A stretch of 9,018 nt of DNA from Sulfolobus sp. UBA167 (GTDB lineage Archaea > Thermoproteota > Thermoprotei_A > Sulfolobales > Sulfolobaceae). The notes below the pieces were generated by a model. It saw nothing but the letters and a program-made list of their open reading frames with translations, ran no database searches and was not told where the DNA came from. The stretch spans positions 79,994 through 89,011 of the forward strand of contig DAHF01000062.1 in the NCBI GenBank assembly GCA_002495845.1, in the 5' to 3' direction. This document shows positions 4,799 through 9,018 of this stretch, one piece after another. A program made the position numbers and the translations under genes. Within the stretch, counting starts at the first letter, position 1, and each line of letters opens with the position of its first letter.

Positions 4799-7590
4799 TA
4801 GGAGAATTTAACGCTCTGTATGTAAGTTGTAGCATTCAGCAGTATATAAGGTACTACGTTTCTACTTATGCCATAGAACTTTAACGGAGTGGAATAAGAC
4901 ATGTCATTCATATCCATTACCTTTAGCTCTCCTATTTCCTCAAACGGTATCCTTCTCCTTATTTCGTCGGGGTTCTCTATGACGTCCTTAGGTTTAAATA
5001 TGAGCTCTACTTGGGAATCCCTCTCAGCTGACTTAATGGTAGCTATGAAAGTCTCATCTACGTTTGAAGGAGTGAAAGAAGTGAAGTAGTCATCGGAACT
5101 TACTATGCTTTGGAAATCCTCAATTAGGACCCACCTTACTTCCTTGTTGTCGACGTCAATAAAGGAAGACACCTTATGTTTATCCTTCATTTTCCTTAAC
5201 TGTTTGAGCTTGTTTTCGAGGCTCTTCAATGGTATTCCTAGAACCTCTGAGAGTTCTGAAGCAGTATAAGCTCCTCCTTTCATGGCTTCATAGATGCTCT
5301 CAACTATGTCGACTAGCCAAGGTCTTATAGATATGTGAGAGAGTACCGCATCGCCTAAAGGAGTCTCTCCATTATATTGGACGATAGTTATTTTCCCATC
5401 CCTTATTTTGTGGATGAAGCTCAATGTACCCTTTATGGAGAAGTATTTCTTCACCGTTTGTCTGAGTGCCTCAGCGACTATGAACTTGTCCTTATTAGGG
5501 TCTATTTTCCTTCCGAGCTTCCCGAAAGATGGTTGGATCTCTTTCATTGTTGCAATAAATAAGGAAGACCTGAGGACTGACTTCTTTATTAGAGCCTTTA
5601 ACTTTTCATCGTCAATTCCCTTTAGTTCCTCAAGCAAGTTAACTGGTGTTCCCTTTATGGAGAAACCGTATATTGAAGCCCTGGAGTAAGTACTCAGAGT
5701 ATACCTCTTCGTTGTCAAGTAAAGCATCATATGAGATATAGTGTTGGCTATCTTCTCGTCCATTATGGTTGAATATATCCATTCATCGTCCCTTTTCTCT
5801 ACGATAATTGTGGAGTCGCTCGGGAACGGGAGACCTCTATCTCTGTAAAACTGCAACATTTCCTTGATAGTATCATAGGCATCACGGTCCAGAATTTCCT
5901 TCTCTTTCTCTATGTCACCTCTCTTCAACAACATTGATTCTCCTTTAGCTATCAAGTAAGACTTCGAAATGTTCTCCCCGCGCCATATGGGTATTTCACC
6001 CTTTCTGCTGTTCTCTGGAATTACGTCTAGGCTCATTTTGTTGATATTTATTCTGGTAACCTTCCAAAGCCTTCCGCTTATTCTTATGATATCGTTCACT
6101 CTGATGTGTTTGTAAACGTAAACTGCATCTATCTCTCCTATCACTTTTCCTTCAAACCTAAGGGAAAAGGTGTCGTTGTTATTTATCAACGAGAAGAACT
6201 CTGAGAAGTCTTTACACCATATACTCTTGAACTCCCTATTGAAACGCCATATTCTGAAGAAGTTAGATCCAAGTTTTATCTTCTCTCCTTCCCTTTTGAC
6301 AAGTCCGTTGTTTTCTAAACATTTCACCATTTCAAGGAAAGTGCTGAACTTCACCTTAGAGAAGGCATTCGCGCCTTTCACTATCGAATAGAACTCTTCA
6401 GCAGTTGTTTCCTGGCTTTGTAGAAGATGGCCCAAGAGTTCCCTTGCAACAACGTCGAGCGAATCGTCGACTAGGGGCTTCTCTATTTTACCATGTTTTG
6501 CCATTTCGTATAGGGCTAACGACTCCAGAATATCGTAGTCCAACATGGATATTATTTCTCCCTTTGGCGTTCCAGTCACAGAGTGACCGCTTCTTCCTAA
6601 CCTTTGGAGAAAGGAAGAAACTGAGGGGGGAGGTCTGAACATTATTACCTTCCTTATTTCGCCTATGTGGATTCCCAGTTCAAGGGTCTTAGTGCAGATT
6701 ACTGCGCTACTCTCGTTTCTTCTCAACTTTTCCTCTACCATATCCTTTATATCTCTAGAGATCGATGAGTGATGTACGAATACGTTCTTCTGCCCTAATT
6801 TTTCAAGCTCCTCGTGTAACCTTTCCGTGGAAAACCTTGAGTTGGTGAAGATGAGCGACGGTGGCTCTATCGAGCTCACTAGAGAGCTTGCAGCGTCTTC
6901 CCATGACCCATTTGTTATTTTCCTTATTTTTATTTCAAAGTCTCTTTTTCCTTCAAGCTTTATTACAGCACTTTCTCTACTTGACGAACCGAAAAGGAAA
7001 TCTGATACTACCTTTTCGCTACTTACAGTCGCGGAAAGCCCTATTCTCTGGAAGTCGTATCCTGAAAATCTCTTAAGCCTCTCCAGAAGCAGGGCAAGCT
7101 GTGAACCTCTTTTCGAGTTTATCAGCTCATGGACTTCGTCCACAATGACCCACTTAACGTTCTTGTAGAAGTCCCTGAACTTTGTTGCCCAGTCCATGTC
7201 TATTTCCAATCCTTCTGGTGTAGTTACGAGGATGTGAGGTGCATGTTTGAGCCTCAAGTTCTTCTCTTTTTGAGGAACCTCTCCATGTTTCCTATTGACC
7301 AGAAAGCCAAGCTTTGACGCCCACCAATCTATCCTGAGTGAAATGTCGTTAATTAACGCTTTCAAAGGGGTTATGTAAATTACAGCAACGGGTTTGACTT
7401 CGTTGTTTATCATCTGGTTCAAGAGAGGTAGGATAGCTGCCTCCGTCTTTCCGTAACCCGTAGGTGCTATTATCAAAGTGTTCTTTCCTGTCGAAATGCT
7501 CGAAAATGACATCTCTTGTATTTTTGTGAGAGTGGGCCAATTCTTTTGTCTTAGAAGAGTCTGTATTCTGTTATCTAAATCTTGATGCAT
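4798..7590 (-). CDS. Lhr-family superfamily 2 ATP-dependent helicase
   Basis: Lhr helicases are large SF2 enzymes that translocate on single strands and unwind DNA or RNA-DNA hybrids; archaeal members have been linked to repair and RNA metabolism. This 930-residue protein has all motifs in order: Q-motif-like LTKIQ (21-25), Walker A APTGYGKTE (42-50), TPLKAL (74-79), TTPEGLE (123-129), DEVHE (151-155), SAT (186-188), SLIFTNSR (245-252), TKTLELGIHIG (300-310) and QRLGRSGH (329-336). The Lhr-type winged helix (about 365-440) and beta-rich domain 4 follow. The region 758-801 (WLVDIVESIYEAM...LENKLKQLRKM) looks like a further helix-turn-helix. The start at 7590 has a weak GTGAT site five bases upstream. 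The gene is divergent from the zinc-finger gene, and its stop codon abuts a putative C/D sRNA. I cannot assign the aLhr1/aLhr2 subgroup; Hel308 or Ski2 is less likely because of the length and QRLGRSGH context. Confidence 0.92.
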   Translation of the reverse strand: MHQDLDNRIQTLLRQKNWPTLTKIQEMSFSSISTGKNTLIIAPTGYGKTEAAILPLLNQMINNEVKPVAVIYITPLKALINDISLRIDWWASKLGFLVNRKHGEVPQKEKNLRLKHAPHILVTTPEGLEIDMDWATKFRDFYKNVKWVIVDEVHELINSKRGSQLALLLERLKRFSGYDFQRIGLSATVSSEKVVSDFLFGSSSRESAVIKLEGKRDFEIKIRKITNGSWEDAASSLVSSIEPPSLIFTNSRFSTERLHEELEKLGQKNVFVHHSSISRDIKDMVEEKLRRNESSAVICTKTLELGIHIGEIRKVIMFRPPPSVSSFLQRLGRSGHSVTGTPKGEIISMLDYDILESLALYEMAKHGKIEKPLVDDSLDVVARELLGHLLQSQETTAEEFYSIVKGANAFSKVKFSTFLEMVKCLENNGLVKREGEKIKLGSNFFRIWRFNREFKSIWCKDFSEFFSLINNNDTFSLRFEGKVIGEIDAVYVYKHIRVNDIIRISGRLWKVTRININKMSLDVIPENSRKGEIPIWRGENISKSYLIAKGESMLLKRGDIEKEKEILDRDAYDTIKEMLQFYRDRGLPFPSDSTIIVEKRDDEWIYSTIMDEKIANTISHMMLYLTTKRYTLSTYSRASIYGFSIKGTPVNLLEELKGIDDEKLKALIKKSVLRSSLFIATMKEIQPSFGKLGRKIDPNKDKFIVAEALRQTVKKYFSIKGTLSFIHKIRDGKITIVQYNGETPLGDAVLSHISIRPWLVDIVESIYEAMKGGAYTASELSEVLGIPLKSLENKLKQLRKMKDKHKVSSFIDVDNKEVRWVLIEDFQSIVSSDDYFTSFTPSNVDETFIATIKSAERDSQVELIFKPKDVIENPDEIRRRIPFEEIGELKVMDMNDMSYSTPLKFYGISRNVVPYILLNATTYIQSVKFS

Positions 7591-7595
7591 CAGTA

Positions 7596-7600
7596 ATCAC
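7596..7600 (-). promoter_or_regulatory. Weak Shine-Dalgarno site of lhr
   Basis: GTGAT on the minus strand lies five bases before the ATG at 7590 and can pair with AUCAC at the crenarchaeal 16S 3' end. It is short, but it fits a leader of about 17 nt predicted from the TATA box at 7629-7637. Confidence 0.4.
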
Positions 7601-7628
7601 GTGAAATTAATAGCAACATTTACCGTTA

Positions 7629-7637
7629 TTTTTAAAA
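7629..7637 (+). promoter_or_regulatory. TATA box of the zinc-finger gene, possibly shared with lhr
   Basis: TTTTTAAAA is centred 27-28 bp before the ATG at 7661, so transcription should start at or next to that ATG. The element is nearly palindromic and is the best TATA candidate for lhr too: on the minus strand it predicts initiation near 7607, 17 nt before the lhr ATG. Confidence 0.6.
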
Positions 7638-7660
7638 TTATAAAATCAACGTTGCACAAC

Positions 7661-7900
7661 ATGGCAAATTATTTCGAGTGTAACACATGTGGTCGTCCAT
7701 TTAAAGAAGGCCAGGGTATTATCTTAACCTTAGCAGGAAAGAAGCTCTTCTTTCATAGTAAAGGATGTGCTTATAAGTTCTTCAAGGAGGTCTTGGAGCT
7801 CAGCGATAAGGACTGTATTGGCGACGGAGTGGAGGAGGTTCTAAAGAAATATAAAGAGGCTATTGAAATTAAGAATAAGAAGGCAGAGAAAAAGATATAA
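7661..7900 (+). CDS. Small TRASH/L24e-like zinc-finger protein, 79 aa
   Basis: The protein MANYFECNTCGRPFKEGQGI... has a metal-binding pattern of C7-x2-C10 and, after a beta-hairpin (IILTLAGKKLFF), H32-x3-C36 (FHSKGCAYKFF). This layout is that of the treble-clef group holding TRASH domains, YHS domains and ribosomal protein L24e, where 'FCS..C' is usual; here His replaces the third Cys. A helical, lysine-rich tail (about 56-79, ending KNKKAEKKI) follows, and C52 is a possible extra ligand. Family members act in metal sensing or RNA/ribosome binding, and I cannot say which applies. I chose ATG 7661 over the in-frame GTG at 7601 because a TATA box sits 27 bp before 7661, giving a leaderless mRNA, and because the extension would cross that TATA box. 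The gene is divergent from lhr. Confidence 0.8.
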   Translation: MANYFECNTCGRPFKEGQGIILTLAGKKLFFHSKGCAYKFFKEVLELSDKDCIGDGVEEVLKKYKEAIEIKNKKAEKKI

Positions 7901-8025
7901 AAATTTTATCAATATATCATGTAATTGTAGTAATTATATATACATATTTAATACTAACATCCAAATAATTTCTTATTGTATGTTTCTTACCAAATTATAA
8001 TAAAATGAAATAAACATGAAATGGC

Positions 8026-8084
8026 GTATCAGTAAAAAGGTCTTTTCCAATCACAGTTCATTGTCCGCCACAGTCTTCATCTAC
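8026..8084 (-). ncRNA. Putative box C/D guide sRNA upstream of rtcB
   Basis: On the minus strand: stem GTA (8084-8082), one unpaired G, box C ATGAAGA (8080-8074), a 12-nt guide CTGTGGCGGACA, D' ATGA (8061-8058), a 3-nt spacer ACT, C' GTGATTG (8054-8048), a 15-nt guide GAAAAGACCTTTTTA, D CTGA (8032-8029, exact), then TAC (8028-8026) closing the stem. Stem, one free base plus the C-box AU, then tandem G-A pairs is the kink-turn bound by L7Ae. The deviations are pairing-compatible: C-box A5 can pair with D-box U2, and D' A1 can pair with C' U6. A minus-strand TATA box, TTTATTAAA (8108-8116), lies 26-27 bp before the predicted 5' end. The boxes are less canonical than in the other candidate, and the second guide is low in complexity and longer than usual. 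Targets are not assigned. Confidence 0.5.
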
Positions 8085-8088
8085 TATA

Positions 8089-8097
8089 CCTTTATTA
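8089..8097 (+). promoter_or_regulatory. TATA-like box of rtcB
   Basis: CCTTTATTA is centred near 8094, predicting initiation near 8120 and a leader of about 9 nt before the rtcB ATG. It lies between the start of the minus-strand sRNA candidate and that RNA's own TATA box, so the two promoters interleave. Confidence 0.45.
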
Positions 8098-8107
8098 GTT
8101 GAACGGC

Positions 8108-8116
8108 TTTAATAAA
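8108..8116 (-). promoter_or_regulatory. TATA box for the minus-strand sRNA candidate
   Basis: TTTATTAAA on the minus strand is centred at 8112. Initiation 26-27 bp on falls at about 8085, the base before the predicted stem of the guide RNA at 8026-8084. It is too close to the rtcB ATG (17 bp) to serve rtcB well. Confidence 0.45.
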
Positions 8117-8128
8117 CTATGGATCGTA

Positions 8129-9018
8129 ATGCAGGTCAATGTATCTAGAGTTAACGCTTATGAGTGGAGCATAGACAAAGGCTTTCAGGAATGCATGAAA
8201 GTCCCCGTGACTGTGTTTGCAGACGATGTACTAATTGATAAGATGAAGCAAGACCTAACTTTGAAGCAGGCTTCTAACGTTGCTTGCCTGCAAGGCGTTC
8301 AAGAGTCGGTTTTCGTGTTGCCAGACGGTCATCAAGGGTATGGATTTCCCATAGGGGGTATCGCAGCTACCTCTATAGATGAGGAAGGAGTAATCAGTCC
8401 CGGAGGGATTGGATATGATATCAACTGCGGAGTTAGGCTACTGAGAACTAATCTTGAATATAAAGATGTAAAAAATAAAATAGTTGATCTAGTAGAAGAA
8501 ATTTACAATAATGTTCCTAGCGGTGTAGGAAGCGAAGGCAAGGTGAAACTAACGGACCAGAAACTCAACGAAGTAATGGACGAAGGCGTTAGGTGGGCCG
8601 TAGATAATGGTTATGGATGGAACGTTGACATGAGTCACATTGAACAGCATGGAAGCTGGGAACTCGCAGACTCATCGAAGGTCAGCAACGTGGCCAAGAA
8701 AAGAGGCCACTCACAGCTGGGAACTTTGGGTGCAGGGAACCACTTCCTTGAAGTGCAGGTTGTAGACAAAGTTTACGATGAGAGGATAGCCAAGTCCATA
8801 GGCATTCATGAGGGTCAAGTAACCGTGATGATTCACACCGGATCCAGAGGTTTGGGTCATCAGGTAGCTAGCGATTACCTACAAATTATGGAGAGGGCTG
8901 TTAAAAAATACGGAATAGATCTACCAGATAGGGAGCTTGCAGCAGTTCCATTTAACAGCAGGGAAGCTCAAGACTATTTCAGGGCAATGGTTGCAGCTGC
9001 CAACTTCGCTTGGTCAAA
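8129..9018 (+). CDS. rtcB: RtcB, tRNA-splicing RNA ligase (3' end outside window)
   Basis: RtcB joins RNA 2',3'-cyclic phosphate or 3'-phosphate ends to 5'-hydroxyl ends using GTP and Mn2+. In archaea it ligates tRNA halves after intron removal. The window holds the first 296 residues of about 480. Signature segments are LPDGHQGYGFPIGG (64-77), PGGIGYDINCGVR with metal ligands Asp97 and Cys100, GNHFLEVQ with Asn204 and His205 (His205 is the residue equivalent to the guanylated-site neighbour His203 of Pyrococcus), and HTGSRGLGHQ with His236. These sit at a constant +2 offset from the Pyrococcus enzyme residues I recall (D95, C98, N202, H203, H234). The guanylated His404 equivalent lies beyond the edge. 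No intein is present in the visible part. The start at 8129 gives the usual N-terminus; a TTG at 8099 in frame is less likely. No Shine-Dalgarno is seen. Confidence 0.95.
   Translation, partial: MQVNVSRVNAYEWSIDKGFQECMKVPVTVFADDVLIDKMKQDLTLKQASNVACLQGVQESVFVLPDGHQGYGFPIGGIAATSIDEEGVISPGGIGYDINCGVRLLRTNLEYKDVKNKIVDLVEEIYNNVPSGVGSEGKVKLTDQKLNEVMDEGVRWAVDNGYGWNVDMSHIEQHGSWELADSSKVSNVAKKRGHSQLGTLGAGNHFLEVQVVDKVYDERIAKSIGIHEGQVTVMIHTGSRGLGHQVASDYLQIMERAVKKYGIDLPDRELAAVPFNSREAQDYFRAMVAAANFAWS

Noticed and set aside
7601..7660. GTG start 20 codons upstream for the zinc-finger protein
   Set aside because: The extension would be translated from DNA that contains the TATA box, and the TATA spacing points to initiation at ATG 7661.
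7901..8025. AT-rich stretch after the zinc-finger gene as a possible origin or repeat
   Set aside because: No ORB-like motif, direct repeats or inverted repeats could be seen; AT richness alone is not evidence.
8016..8102. Plus-strand mini-ORF of 28 codons (MKWRISKKVF...)
   Set aside because: It has no Shine-Dalgarno, no well-placed TATA box and no recognisable content, and it is antisense to the guide RNA candidate. The frame is probably incidental.
8099..8128. In-frame TTG start for rtcB
   Set aside because: It lies only about 5 bp after the likely rtcB TATA box, before the predicted transcription start, and the ATG at 8129 gives the usual RtcB N-terminus.

Overview
The window looks like chromosomal DNA of a thermoacidophilic crenarchaeon of the order Sulfolobales. 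Two Alba chromatin proteins closely resemble, from memory, Sulfolobus Sso10b1 and Sso10b2. There is a reverse gyrase (a hyperthermophile hallmark), an archaeal Lhr-type helicase and an RtcB RNA ligase. Promoters are archaeal: TATA-like boxes sit about 26 bp before start codons, several mRNAs appear leaderless, and the one good Shine-Dalgarno is of the GGTGA type. Genus and species cannot be fixed from the sequence alone. I see no transposon, CRISPR array, prophage or tRNA/rRNA gene.

Layout. 1-168 (+) is the end of a winged-helix-like protein. It overlaps tail-to-tail with an unrecognised 106-residue protein (143-463, -). Next come alba1 (557-853, -), a divergent promoter region (854-974) and a full-length reverse gyrase of TopR2 size (975-4463, +). 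Its 3' end overlaps the 3' end of alba2 (4440-4706, -). Upstream of alba2 on the same strand lies a 930-residue Lhr-family helicase (4798-7590, -). A compact divergent promoter then leads to a 79-residue zinc-finger protein (7661-7900, +). After a 228-bp AT-rich gap, rtcB (8129-9018, +) runs off the end of the window. The part of that gap from 7901 to about 8025 shows nothing I can name.

The genes form a DNA-topology and chromatin block (alba1, topR, alba2) flanked by nucleic-acid enzymes. Reverse gyrase introduces positive supercoils, the Alba proteins coat DNA and RNA, Lhr unwinds or remodels nucleic acids, and RtcB ligates RNA.

The least obvious content is two putative box C/D guide RNAs, both on the minus strand in intergenic DNA. 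One (4750-4798) begins on the last base of the lhr stop codon, has 7-12-4-3-7-12-4 spacing of boxes and guides, and is followed by a T6 run that also lies in the alba2 TATA box. The other (8026-8084) lies upstream of rtcB, has a textbook kink-turn stem and bulge, and has its own TATA box 26-27 bp upstream. In both, the internal C'/D' boxes depart from consensus in ways that keep base pairing.
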